This document shows positions 52,015 through 61,430 of a DNA stretch of 64,000 nucleotides, in pieces; position 1 is the stretch's first letter, and each line of letters opens with the position of its first letter. Under the pieces are notes generated by a model that saw nothing but the letters and a program-made list of their open reading frames with translations, had not been told where the DNA came from and searched no databases. Both the position numbers and the translations under genes were made by a program. Source of the DNA: Accumulibacter sp032229525 (GTDB lineage: Bacteria; Pseudomonadota; Gammaproteobacteria; Burkholderiales; Rhodocyclaceae); assembly GCF_032229525.1 (NCBI RefSeq), contig NZ_JAVTWB010000012.1, positions 1 to 64,000 on the forward strand, read 5' to 3'.

Positions 52015-54075
52015 TCAGCGTACCGACAGCTTCTCGGCGACGATCCGTGGCGTGATGAAAACCAGCAGTTCGGTCTTGTCATCGATGATTTCCCGATTCT
52101 TGAACAGGAAGCCAATATAGGGGAGGTCGCCGAAAAACGGTATGCGCGTGGTGTTGTTGCGAGTTTCTTGCGTATAGATGCCACCAATGACGACCGTGCC
52201 GCCGTTTTCGACCAACACTTGGGTCTTGACATGCTTGGTATCGATTGCCACCCCAGCGCCAGTCGATAGACGGGTGTTCGGTGTGTCCTTGTTGACGTCA
52301 AGCTCCATGGAGATCTTGCCATCCGGGGTAATCTGGGGCGTCACTTTCAGCGCCAGATTGGCCTTGCGGAACGACACGCTGGTGGCACCTGAGCTCGTCG
52401 CCTGTTGATACGGAATTTCGACACCCTGCTCGATGATCGCTTCGACCTGATTGGCCGTCATCACCCGCGGACTGGAGATGACCTTACCGCGACCGTCGGC
52501 TTCGAGGGCCGAGATTTCAGCGGTGAGAAACTGTGTCAATGCATTGTTGAACAGGAGGAAGTTCAAACTCCCGGGGATTCCTGTCCGCGGTGTTGCCGGC
52601 AAGTTCACCTGGCTTCCCGTCATGTCAAGATTGCCGCTGATCGTCCCGCTGTCGCCGCCTACCCTGACCGCGCCGTTGGGAAAGGTTTGGCGCCAACCCA
52701 GGCGTACGCCGAGGTTCTTCGCAAAACTGTCTCCCGCTTCGACGATACGGGCTTCGATCATCACCTGTCGAGCAGCAACGTCGACCTTGGCGATCATCGC
52801 TCGCACCTCCTCGAGGCGGCTCGGAGTGTCCTTGACGAAGAGGATGTTGGAGCGCTCCTCGACCACCGCGCTGCCACGCTTGGAAAGCAATGGCTGCTTG
52901 GGATCTGAAAGCAGTTTCTTGATCGCGTCAGCCTTGATGTAGTTCATCTGGAAACTCTCGGCCAACAGTGGCTCAAGGTCGCCGATCTGTATGCGCGACT
53001 CGAAGTCGAGCTTTTCCTTGGTGGCGATTTCCTCGCGTGGGGCAATCAGGATCACATTTCCATTCTTGCGCATGTCCAGGCCCTTCTGCTGCATGATGAT
53101 GTCCAGCGCCTGGTCCCACGGAACATCCCTGAGGATCAATGTAATGGAGCCGCCGACGGAATCACTGACGACCATGTTCATGCCAGTGAACTCACCGATG
53201 ACTTGCAGAAGCCGGCGCACATCGACATTCTGGAAGTTGAGCGACAGCTTCTCTCCCTGATAGCCTCCGCGCGTTCCTTGCACCAGCTTGTTCGGGTTCT
53301 CGATGACCGGCTTGACTTCAATCACGAACTGGGTGTCGGACTGATAGGCATTGTGCTCCCACAGGCCGGTCGGAGTGATCGTCATGCGCGCATTGGGACC
53401 ATTCTGCAGGGTGTTAACAGTCAACACGGGGGTAGCGAAATCGGTTACATCGAGCCGTTTGCGAAGCGAGTTCGGGACACTGACGTTGGTAAAATCGACC
53501 ACCAGGTTGGCCCCTTGTTGCCGGATGTCGATTCCGGCATTGGCGTCACTCAGGTCGACCGTGATACGCCCCTCGCCGTCCTTGCCCCGTCGGAACGTGA
53601 TGTCGCGAACGCTGTTCGTGGTATCGGAAGAACGTGCCTTGGCGAAATGATCGAGCGTAGCCTCGCCCCGAGATGTCGTGCTGGGGAGCAAGGCAAGCAA
53701 TAGGCTGGTACCGTCGATCGTCGCCTCGTAGGTCATTGCCTTGTTGAGATTCAAGACCAATCGGGTCCTGTCCTCGGCCTGGACGATATTGGCGCTCTTC
53801 AGATCTCCCTCGTTGTAAGTCTGGCTGGACTTGCCCAGACCATTGGTCGTATTCGGGAAGTCAAATGCGATACGTGCCGGCTTGGCAACGCTGAAGGCTT
53901 GAGGCAAGGCCTTCAACGCTTCCTTGAACGTAAGCTTGACGTTGAGCACCGAGCCTTGCTGGACGACGTTGATGGACTCGATGATATTCGGCTTGGCTTC
54001 CTGAGCATTCGCCGTCCCGAGCGCGAACAGCACGGCGCTGACGAAGCCGAGCAAGTACTGTTTGATCTGCTTCAT
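52015..54075 (-). CDS. pilQ: PilQ, type IV pilus secretin
   Basis: Outer-membrane ring through which the pilus emerges. 686 aa. Signal peptide with AQA-type end (LFALGTANAQEAK). AMIN domains precede the N1/STN-like region (NLNFQNVDVRRLLQVIGEF near residue 290), and the C-terminal secretin domain includes VEIPYQQATSSGATSVSFRK and DKTELLVFITPRIV. It starts immediately after the pilP stop codon. Last of the pilMNOPQ genes. Confidence 0.96.
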   Translation of the reverse strand: MKQIKQYLLGFVSAVLFALGTANAQEAKPNIIESINVVQQGSVLNVKLTFKEALKALPQAFSVAKPARIAFDFPNTTNGLGKSSQTYNEGDLKSANIVQAEDRTRLVLNLNKAMTYEATIDGTSLLLALLPSTTSRGEATLDHFAKARSSDTTNSVRDITFRRGKDGEGRITVDLSDANAGIDIRQQGANLVVDFTNVSVPNSLRKRLDVTDFATPVLTVNTLQNGPNARMTITPTGLWEHNAYQSDTQFVIEVKPVIENPNKLVQGTRGGYQGEKLSLNFQNVDVRRLLQVIGEFTGMNMVVSDSVGGSITLILRDVPWDQALDIIMQQKGLDMRKNGNVILIAPREEIATKEKLDFESRIQIGDLEPLLAESFQMNYIKADAIKKLLSDPKQPLLSKRGSAVVEERSNILFVKDTPSRLEEVRAMIAKVDVAARQVMIEARIVEAGDSFAKNLGVRLGWRQTFPNGAVRVGGDSGTISGNLDMTGSQVNLPATPRTGIPGSLNFLLFNNALTQFLTAEISALEADGRGKVISSPRVMTANQVEAIIEQGVEIPYQQATSSGATSVSFRKANLALKVTPQITPDGKISMELDVNKDTPNTRLSTGAGVAIDTKHVKTQVLVENGGTVVIGGIYTQETRNNTTRIPFFGDLPYIGFLFKNREIIDDKTELLVFITPRIVAEKLSVR

Positions 54076-54600
54076 TTACTTCGCTCCCTGTTCCTGCAAC
54101 AGCAGGTTGCTCGTCCTCTCCACCCAGTCACCGGCGGAATCTTGAATGAGCTCTCGCAATGTCACCTCTGATTCGGAAACGTCGACCACCACGCCGAAGT
54201 TCTGTCCCATGTAATTGCCGATCTTGACCTGATACAACGCACTATCTGCCTGAATGATGGCATACGACACTTTCTTCCTGCTCATCACGCCAACGTATTT
54301 CAGCGACTCCAGGGGATAAAGCTCCAACGGTTCCTTCGGTCGTTCCAGGTCTGGTCTGAAGGCGCCGCCGCCTTTCTTCGATTCCGACCCCAGTTTGGCT
54401 GGCTTAAAAGGGTCAAGCAAGTCGCCCACATCATAGGGAACGGGTTCGTAGGGCTCCACCACCGGCACGGGAGGTATCTTGCCCTTGGCATCCAGGGCCA
54501 CCGTACTCATCCACTCCCGGAGACCCTCATGGTCGCTCTCCGCACAGGCGACCAAACCGATACTGGCCAGCAGGACAAGGAGTTTAAGGAGTTTGCTCAT
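54076..54600 (-). CDS. pilP: PilP, type IV pilus lipoprotein
   Basis: 174 aa inner-membrane lipoprotein linking PilMNO to PilQ. Signal peptide MSKLLKLLVLLASIGLVAC ends in lipobox LVAC. A disordered Pro-rich linker follows (PVPVVEPYEPVPYDVGDLLD), then the beta-sandwich domain (LYPLESLKYVGVM). Start overlaps the pilO stop (ATGA). Normal length and position. Confidence 0.93.
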   Translation of the reverse strand: MSKLLKLLVLLASIGLVACAESDHEGLREWMSTVALDAKGKIPPVPVVEPYEPVPYDVGDLLDPFKPAKLGSESKKGGGAFRPDLERPKEPLELYPLESLKYVGVMSRKKVSYAIIQADSALYQVKIGNYMGQNFGVVVDVSESEVTLRELIQDSAGDWVERTSNLLLQEQGAK

Positions 54601-55274
54601 CTCCTCCCACCCTTCTTCGCCTCTTCGGCAGCCTTTTTCTTTGCTGCCAATTCCTCCGCATCAAGATAACGGAAGGTCTTGGTAACCGCGTCGAGCACCA
54701 GACTCCCGTCTTTGCTCTGCGGATTGGCGACAATGGCGATGTTGTTCAAGGTGACAATTCTGGAGAGCTTGCCAATATCCCCGGCGAAAGCACCGAAGTC
54801 ATGGTAAGTACCCGTCAGACGGACATTGATTGGCAGTTCGGCATAGAAGTCCTTGACCTGTTCGGCTCCGGGTTTGAAGAGATCGAACTGCAGGCCCCGA
54901 CCCATCCCTGCCTGATTGACTTCGACCAGCAAGGACTCGACTTCGGACTTGTTAGGCAGCTGTTTCAAGAGCGCGCCGAAGGAACGATCGATTTCATTCA
55001 GCTGCTGAACGTACAGGTCGAGGTTGACGGCTTGCTTCTTCTTGGCTACAAACTGGTCCTTCAACGCCAGCTCAGCCTCCTGCTTGGCGTGCAGAGAATC
55101 CAGCTGGTCAGCCCAGACAAACCACCAACCAGCCAGCAAGACGATCAAGAACACGCTCAACAGTACGGTCACGCGCGGCACGACGGGCCACGCCCCCGGA
55201 TCCTGCGGATTCAGATTCTGGAAATCCCGGAGGACTTCTCTGAAATCGATCGACGGAAGGGCGGGCGCTTTCAT
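54597..55274 (-). CDS. pilO: PilO, type IV pilus inner-membrane alignment protein
   Basis: 225 aa. One transmembrane segment near residues 31-50, a coiled-coil stretch (QLDSLHAKQEAELALKDQFV), and the C-terminal ferredoxin-like domain. The motif RGLQFDLFKPGAEQ is typical. The Lys/Ala/Glu-rich C-terminus (EELAAKKKAAEEAKKG) is long and charged. Dimerises with PilN. ATG overlaps the pilN stop. Confidence 0.93.
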   Translation of the reverse strand: MKAPALPSIDFREVLRDFQNLNPQDPGAWPVVPRVTVLLSVFLIVLLAGWWFVWADQLDSLHAKQEAELALKDQFVAKKKQAVNLDLYVQQLNEIDRSFGALLKQLPNKSEVESLLVEVNQAGMGRGLQFDLFKPGAEQVKDFYAELPINVRLTGTYHDFGAFAGDIGKLSRIVTLNNIAIVANPQSKDGSLVLDAVTKTFRYLDAEELAAKKKAAEEAKKGGRR

Positions 55275-55837
55275 TTCACCTCTCCTTCCCCGGCGGGAGC
55301 CCGTTTCAGCGAGGCGTTCATGCTGAACTCGTTAAGACGGCGTTTATCAACGATCAAGGCCTTGATTTCTATCAACTGGGGTCTTTCCAGCCATGGTGAT
55401 GCTTCGATATTGCGCATCAGCGTGGAAACCCGCGCGCTGGACTGTGCATAACCGACGAGATTGATGCTCCGCCCCGTCTGTTTCAGCGAGCGGATGTACA
55501 CACCCTCGGGCATCTGCTTTGCCAACTCGCTCAACAAACGCACCGCTTCCGCCCGGTCGCGCTGCAATGATTCGATGATTTGCTTACGCGCCATCAGGGC
55601 GTCGCTTTGCTCCTTGAGCCTCTTGATCTGGTCAATCTGCTTGTCAAGTACGGCAATCTCCTTCTTGAGGAAGTCGTTCTTGCCATCCTGCGCAGCCTCA
55701 TAGCTTGCTACTACCGAGTAAACGAGAAAAACGATCAGCCCGGAAAGAAGCGTAACCAGCCCCAGCAATGCGTAGAACTGTTGCCGCCGTACTCGCCGCT
55801 TTTCTTCCCGATGCGGAAGCAGGTTGATGCGTATCAT
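55271..55837 (-). CDS. pilN: PilN, type IV pilus inner-membrane protein
   Basis: 188 aa. The conserved start MIRINLLPHREEKRRVRR is the PilM-binding peptide (INLLP), then a transmembrane segment (about residues 22-43) and a coiled coil (DKQIDQIKRLKEQSDALMAR). Ends in a basic tail. Start ATG overlaps the pilM stop (ATGA). Confidence 0.94.
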   Translation of the reverse strand: MIRINLLPHREEKRRVRRQQFYALLGLVTLLSGLIVFLVYSVVASYEAAQDGKNDFLKKEIAVLDKQIDQIKRLKEQSDALMARKQIIESLQRDRAEAVRLLSELAKQMPEGVYIRSLKQTGRSINLVGYAQSSARVSTLMRNIEASPWLERPQLIEIKALIVDKRRLNEFSMNASLKRAPAGEGEVK

Positions 55838-56913
55838 TCGTCGAACCTCCGCAGCGCAAGACCGCAGGCAACCATCAATGACGACGCATCCGTCAACAGA
55901 CTCTTGGTGCGAACCCGATCCGAAAGCAACATCTCGGCAAATGGATTGGCAATGATCGTGTTGATCTGTGTCCGAGAAGCAACAACTTCATCGGCCCCGG
56001 CGATGACTGCGCAACCTCCGGCCAAGACGATCTGGTTGATCTGATTGAACTGGGTAGAGGTAAAGAAGAACTGCAGGGCTCGCGAAAGCTCCAGTGCCAT
56101 CGCCTCGAGAAACGGCTGCAAGAGCTCTGTTTCATAGGGTTCGGGCAGGTTGTTGCGACGTTTCTCGGCTTCCGCTTCCTCGAAACTCATCCCAAAATGA
56201 CGGGCGATATCCTGCGTCAGCTGATTTCCCCCGAACGCTTGTTCGCGAACGTAGAGCTGCTGGCCGTCGCGCAGAACCGTCAGGTTTATTACGTTAGCAC
56301 CCACATCGATCAGCGCTATGACCTGCCCCTTGCCCCCGTCAGGAAGCTGCTTCTCGATCAGCTCGAACGCCGAAAGTACGGCATAGGACTCCACGTCCAG
56401 CACCACCGGGATGAGGCCGGCTGATTCAGCAACGGCAACACGGTCTTCGACCTTTTCCTTACGGGATGCAGCGATCAGGACCTCAATCTCGTCCGGCGAT
56501 GAAGGCGCCGGACCCACTACCTGAAAATCCAGGTTGACCTCATCAAGGGCAAACGGAATGTACTGGCTGGCCTCGGACTCGACCAGAACCTCCAACTCCT
56601 CGTCCCGCTGGCCAGCGGCAACGATGATCTTCTTGGTGATGACATGTGACGACGGCAGAGCGATGGCGACCTGCCTGGTCAGCGTCGCGAGCTTCTTCCA
56701 CGCCCGCCTGACCGACTCGGCAGCAACCTCAAGATTGAGAATATTTCCATCCGAGACGACATCCCTCGGCAACACCTCGATGGCGTAACGCTCCACCCGA
56801 TGCCCGCCTTTACCATCACTGGCCAGCTCGACCATCTTGACCGACGACGAGCTGATATCGAGACCGATCAGGGAGCGCGCCTTGGGATTAAAGATCGAAA
56901 GATCAAACTGCAA
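55834..56913 (-). CDS. pilM: PilM, actin-like type IV pilus assembly ATPase
   Basis: 359 aa cytoplasmic actin-fold protein that binds the PilN tail. LIGLDISSSSVKMVEL is the first nucleotide-binding strand, and IDVGANVINLTVL (near residue 205) and VLAGGCAVIAG (near 295) are the further phosphate motifs. The start is a TTG at 56913 with GGGGGTGG ahead, in a weak position. First gene of the pil operon, divergent from mrcA. Confidence 0.93.
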   Translation of the reverse strand: MQFDLSIFNPKARSLIGLDISSSSVKMVELASDGKGGHRVERYAIEVLPRDVVSDGNILNLEVAAESVRRAWKKLATLTRQVAIALPSSHVITKKIIVAAGQRDEELEVLVESEASQYIPFALDEVNLDFQVVGPAPSSPDEIEVLIAASRKEKVEDRVAVAESAGLIPVVLDVESYAVLSAFELIEKQLPDGGKGQVIALIDVGANVINLTVLRDGQQLYVREQAFGGNQLTQDIARHFGMSFEEAEAEKRRNNLPEPYETELLQPFLEAMALELSRALQFFFTSTQFNQINQIVLAGGCAVIAGADEVVASRTQINTIIANPFAEMLLSDRVRTKSLLTDASSLMVACGLALRRFDE

Positions 56914-56960
56914 ATCGCCACCCCCGCCAAAAAACCCTTCAATAATTTGTAGTTAGCGCA

Positions 56961-56991
56961 CTTATAGATATTCTACTTTAGATGCTAGCAA
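56961..56991 (-). promoter_or_regulatory. Possible pilM operon promoter
   Basis: TTGCTA (minus strand, 56991-56986) and TATAAG (56966-56961) are separated by 19 bp, about 50 bases upstream of pilM. Spacing is longer than ideal. Confidence 0.35.
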
Positions 56992-57072
56992 CAAGCTCCA
57001 AGCGTGTAAAGCGATTTCTCGACCATTGCGGGCGAGGTGTACGATGTTCGCACCTTTTGGCGGCTGCCCTAA

Positions 57073-57078
57073 TATAAT
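57073..57078 (+). promoter_or_regulatory. -10 box of likely mrcA promoter
   Basis: TATAAT in CTAATATAATACG, 29 bases ahead of the GTG at 57107. No good -35 is visible at 16-18 bp. Since this box lies inside the longest open frame of mrcA, it argues for a start downstream of it. Confidence 0.5.
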
Positions 57079-57106
57079 ACGAAGATCTGCCTTTCTTCCG
57101 GACGCT

Positions 57107-59407
57107 GTGTTGCCTACCGCCCTCCGCTGGGTCCTGTACCCGATCGTTCTCATTGTCGGCCTTGCCGCGATAGCCCTTGCCATGGTGGCTGTTGTCCTGA
57201 GCCTGGCCTACCCGAACCTGCCATCGCTGGAGATCCTTACCGACTATCGGCCGAAGGTTCCGCTGCGAGTGTACACGGCGGACGGCTACTTGATTGGCGA
57301 ATTCGGTGAAGAGCGCCGTGCGGTGGTCAGCATCGAAGACGTTCCGGCCATCATGAAGCAGGCCATCCTGGCTGCGGAGGACGAGCGCTTTTATCAGCAT
57401 GGCGGGGTGGATAGCCTAGGCGTCCTACGCGCACTCTTCGCGAACGTGGTCGGCGGCGGCAAACGCCAGGGCGCATCGACGATTACCCAGCAAGTAGCCA
57501 AGAACTTCTTTCTCTCCTCAGAGAAGACCTACACCCGAAAACTGTACGAGGCTCTCCTTGCTTTCAAGATCGAACACAATCTCAGCAAGGACGAGATCTT
57601 CGAGTTGTACATCAACCAGATATTCCTCGGGCAACGCGCCTACGGTTTCGCCGCGGCAGCCCAGACCTATTTTGGCAAGCCACTCGCAAACCTGACGATA
57701 GCCGAAGCAGCCATGCTTGCCGGGCTGCCGAAAGCACCCTCCGCTGACAACCCGGTGGCCAGACCCAAGCGCGCCCGCATTCGCCAGCAGTACGTTCTTC
57801 GGAGAATGAACGAACTCGGATTCATTACCGATGAGCAGCAACAAGCTGCCCTGGACCAAGCGCTGGTGATCAAGCGTGACACCAGCGAAGTACGGATTCA
57901 CGCCGAGTACGTCACCGAGATGGCACGTCAGATAGCAGCCGAACGATTTCCCGAAGATGTGTATACACGGGGACTCCGAGTCTATACGACGATTCTGAAG
58001 AAGGATCAGGACGCGGCCTACGCCAGTCTGCGGCGTGGCGTGCTCGACTACGATCGCCGGCACGGTTATCGAGGTGCCGAGGCCTACACCGACATCGGCC
58101 AGATCCGCTCCGACCAGGAAGAGGCCCTCGATGAAGTGCTGCAGGACTTCCAGGATGCGGAGGATTTGCACCCGGCCGTCGTGTTGCAAGCCGACACGAA
58201 GAAAGTTGTTGCCTACCGTCGCGGCGGTGAAATCGTCACCCTAAGCGGCGACGGGCTGAAATTCGCTGCCCGCATGATCGACGACAAGGCCCCGCCCAAC
58301 AAACGCCTGCGGCGTGGCGCCATCATCCGTATCCAGGAAGACGACAACAAACAAGACTGGCGGATCGTCCAACTGCCAGAAGTGGAAGCCGCTTTTCTCG
58401 CGGCTGACCCGCGCGACGGCGCCATACGCGCACTGGTTGGCGGTTTTGATTTCAACCGCAACAAGTTCAACCACGCTACCCAGGCGTGGCGGCAGCCCGG
58501 TTCGAGCTTCAAGCCGTTCATCTATTCGGCGGCGTTCGAGAAGGGCTTCTCCCCGTCGTCAGTGGTGAATGACGAGCCGATCAGCTTCCCGGCGACGGTT
58601 ACCGGTAGCCAAGCCTGGGAACCAAAGAACTATGACGGCAAGTACGAGGGACCGATGCGCCTTCGTCGCGCGTTGGCCAGATCGAAGAACATGGTGTCGA
58701 TTCGCCTCCTGCAAGCTAGCGGCGTACGCTTCGTACAGGACTATGTCACGCGTTTCGGTTTTGAGGCCGCAAAGCACCCACCCTACCTGACGATGGCTCT
58801 GGGTGCGGGATCGGTCACGCCGTGGGAGATGGTCGCCGGCTACGCCGTCTTCGCCAACGGCGGCTACCTCATTCGCCCTTACATCGTCAGCCAGATCCAG
58901 GACGACAAGAAGCAGGTACTGGCGCAGGCGGCGCCAACCACTGCCGGGGATCAGCGGCTGCAGGCGATCGACCCGCGCAACGCTTTCCTGATGGACAGCA
59001 TGCTGCGTGACGTGACCATCTATGGTACCGGTGCCCGCGCGTCGGCGACGCTCAAACGCCGCGATCTCGCAGGCAAGACGGGAACCACCAATGACTACGT
59101 GGATGCCTGGTTCTGCGGCTACCAGCAGACCGTCGTCGGCTGTTCGTGGATCGGTTTCGACCAGCCAAAAAATCTGGGCCGGGGCGAAACCGGGGGCTCG
59201 GCGGCACTGCCGACGTGGATCGGCTACATGGCCAAGGTTCTGCGAGATGTTCCCGAGTCATTTCTTCCGGCGCCCGATGGAATCGTCTCGCTTGCCGTTC
59301 CAGACCGCGGCAAGGGGCCGGCCCTCGAGCTGTTCTACCGGGAAAACGCGCCAGCCGCGATCGAGCCCGTTGCGCCGCCCGACGACAGCACACAGCCGGT
59401 GGACTGA
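57107..59407 (+). CDS. mrcA: PBP1A, bifunctional penicillin-binding protein
   Basis: Class A penicillin-binding protein with glycosyltransferase and transpeptidase activities, making the main wall. 766 aa from a GTG at 57107 (MLPTALRWVLYPIVLIVG); the open frame begins at 57026 but lacks a ribosome binding site and would cross a promoter. Transmembrane anchor about residues 8-32. GT51 motif AAEDERFYQHGGVD near residue 85. Transpeptidase boxes SSFK (near 465), SKN (near 525) and KTGTTND (near 657). An OB-like domain lies between. Divergent from pilM. Confidence 0.93.
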   Translation: MLPTALRWVLYPIVLIVGLAAIALAMVAVVLSLAYPNLPSLEILTDYRPKVPLRVYTADGYLIGEFGEERRAVVSIEDVPAIMKQAILAAEDERFYQHGGVDSLGVLRALFANVVGGGKRQGASTITQQVAKNFFLSSEKTYTRKLYEALLAFKIEHNLSKDEIFELYINQIFLGQRAYGFAAAAQTYFGKPLANLTIAEAAMLAGLPKAPSADNPVARPKRARIRQQYVLRRMNELGFITDEQQQAALDQALVIKRDTSEVRIHAEYVTEMARQIAAERFPEDVYTRGLRVYTTILKKDQDAAYASLRRGVLDYDRRHGYRGAEAYTDIGQIRSDQEEALDEVLQDFQDAEDLHPAVVLQADTKKVVAYRRGGEIVTLSGDGLKFAARMIDDKAPPNKRLRRGAIIRIQEDDNKQDWRIVQLPEVEAAFLAADPRDGAIRALVGGFDFNRNKFNHATQAWRQPGSSFKPFIYSAAFEKGFSPSSVVNDEPISFPATVTGSQAWEPKNYDGKYEGPMRLRRALARSKNMVSIRLLQASGVRFVQDYVTRFGFEAAKHPPYLTMALGAGSVTPWEMVAGYAVFANGGYLIRPYIVSQIQDDKKQVLAQAAPTTAGDQRLQAIDPRNAFLMDSMLRDVTIYGTGARASATLKRRDLAGKTGTTNDYVDAWFCGYQQTVVGCSWIGFDQPKNLGRGETGGSAALPTWIGYMAKVLRDVPESFLPAPDGIVSLAVPDRGKGPALELFYRENAPAAIEPVAPPDDSTQPVD

Positions 59408-59581
59408 ACGCGGTCCCGGGCGTTTTAGGGTCATCGCTGCGTGTCGATCGCAATCATGAGAGTAACGGCGACCCTCTCCGCCGCGTTCGCCCCCGCTCTC
59501 CCGTCTTGATCCGCTCCGAGGGCGATCAAGACGGCATGCTAAACTCGGTCATCGGAACCCCCCGTTGCCGTCGACCAGCAA

Positions 59582-61399
59582 ATGCCACCTGCAAGCACTC
59601 CTCCTCCCGTTTCCTCGTTGCACATCTATTTCCGGCTGCTGGGCTATCTGCGGCCTTTCGTCGGTTTGTTCGCGATCAGCCTGTTGGGCTACCTGATCTT
59701 CGCGTCATCACAACCGATGATGGCCGGCATTCTCAAGTACTTCGTCGACGGACTGAATGCGGCCGATGGTGTCAAAGCGGCCGCGCTCCCCCTGTTCGCC
59801 GGCATCGAGCTGGTCTACGCCGTGCCACTACTACTGGTGCTTGCCATCACCTGGCAGGGGATCGGCTCCTATCTCGGCAATTATTACCTGGCAAGGGTCT
59901 CGCTGGGCCTGATCAACGATCTCAGGCGCGCCCTTTTCGATAGCCTGTTGCACCTGCCGAATGGCTACTTCGACCAGCAAAACTCCGGACACCTGATTTC
60001 GCGCATCACCTATGACGCAACGATGGTCACCGGCGCGGCGACTGACGCGATCAAGGTAGTCATCCGCGAGGGACTGACGATCGCCTTCCTGTTCGCCTAT
60101 CTGCTGTGGATGAACTGGAAACTGACGCTGGTGATGGTCGCCATCCTGCCGATCATCGGCCTGATGGTCACCAGCGCCAGCCGCAAGTTTCGCAAGCAAA
60201 GCAGGAAGATACAGAGCGCCATGGGCGACCTGACGCATGTGGCGTCAGAAACCATACAGGGTTACCGCGTCGTCCGCAGCTTCGGCGGCGAGGACTACGA
60301 ATCGGCGCGCTTTCGCGCGGCGAGCGAAGAGAACACGGCCAAGCAGCTACGCATGGTCAAATCCACCGCAACCTTCACGCCGGCGCTGCAGTTCGTCATT
60401 TTCAGCAGCATGGCAGCGCTGCTGGTGCTGGTTCTGCTGCTGCGCGGCGACGCCTCCGCCGGCGACCTGGTCGCTTACATCACTGCCGCCGGCATGTTGC
60501 CCAAACCGATACGCCAGCTTTCCGAGGTCAGCGCCACCATCCAGAAAGGACTGGCCGGCGCCGAGAGTATTTTCGCCCAGATCGATGAAGCACCAGAACT
60601 GGATGATGGCGGCGTCGAAAAGGATCGTGTGAGCGGGCAGTTGCAGGTCAGGAACCTCTCCTTCGTCTATCCGGGTAGCACGCAGCGCGTCCTTGACGAC
60701 GTCAGCTTTTCGGTTGAGCCGGGGCAGATGGTGGCGCTCGTTGGCCGATCCGGGAGCGGCAAATCGACCCTGGCGAATCTGATTCCCCGCTTCTACAAGC
60801 ACGACTCGGGTCAGATCTTGATCGACGGCATCGGCGTGGAATGTTTCACTCTGCGCAACCTGCGTCGGCACATTGCACTGGTGACGCAACAGGTCGTTCT
60901 CTTCAATGACAGCGTCGCCAGCAACATTGCCTACGGTGACTTATCCGCCGCGCCGCGCGAGGCAATTGAGAAAGCGGCCGAAGCCGCGTTTGCCAGCGAG
61001 TTCATCGCCCGCCTGCCGGAGGGTTTCGACACCCTGGTTGGCGAGAATGGCGTGATGCTCTCCGGCGGGCAGCGACAGCGCCTGGCGATTGCCCGCGCGT
61101 TGCTGAAGGATGCGCCGATCCTGATTCTCGACGAAGCAACTTCGGCGCTTGACACAGAATCGGAACGACACATCCAGCGCGCACTCGACCAGGTGATGGC
61201 AGGACGGACGACGCTGGTCATCGCACACCGCCTGTCGACCGTCGAAAGGGCCGACCAGATTCTGGTCATGGACCAGGGACGCATCGTCGAACGTGGCAAG
61301 CATGCCGAGTTACTGGCCAGCAACGGCCACTACGCACGCCTGCACGCGATGCAGTTCAGCGAGCACGAGGAAGACGCTGCCGCCGCTGCGCCGGCCTGA
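59582..61399 (+). CDS. msbA: MsbA, lipid A export ABC transporter
   Basis: Half-transporter ABC that flips core-lipid A across the inner membrane. 605 aa. Six transmembrane segments in residues 20-310, then the nucleotide-binding domain: Walker A GRSGSGKSTLANLIPRFY (near residue 388), signature LSGGQRQRLAIARAL (near 493), Walker B ILILDEATSALD (near 514) and H-loop AHRLST. ATG at 59582. Convergent with an LPS kinase gene 31 bases downstream, consistent with an LPS region. Confidence 0.94.
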   Translation: MPPASTPPPVSSLHIYFRLLGYLRPFVGLFAISLLGYLIFASSQPMMAGILKYFVDGLNAADGVKAAALPLFAGIELVYAVPLLLVLAITWQGIGSYLGNYYLARVSLGLINDLRRALFDSLLHLPNGYFDQQNSGHLISRITYDATMVTGAATDAIKVVIREGLTIAFLFAYLLWMNWKLTLVMVAILPIIGLMVTSASRKFRKQSRKIQSAMGDLTHVASETIQGYRVVRSFGGEDYESARFRAASEENTAKQLRMVKSTATFTPALQFVIFSSMAALLVLVLLLRGDASAGDLVAYITAAGMLPKPIRQLSEVSATIQKGLAGAESIFAQIDEAPELDDGGVEKDRVSGQLQVRNLSFVYPGSTQRVLDDVSFSVEPGQMVALVGRSGSGKSTLANLIPRFYKHDSGQILIDGIGVECFTLRNLRRHIALVTQQVVLFNDSVASNIAYGDLSAAPREAIEKAAEAAFASEFIARLPEGFDTLVGENGVMLSGGQRQRLAIARALLKDAPILILDEATSALDTESERHIQRALDQVMAGRTTLVIAHRLSTVERADQILVMDQGRIVERGKHAELLASNGHYARLHAMQFSEHEEDAAAAAPA

Positions 61400-61430
61400 A
61401 CCACCGCCAGCTGACGACCAAGGTGCTCGC

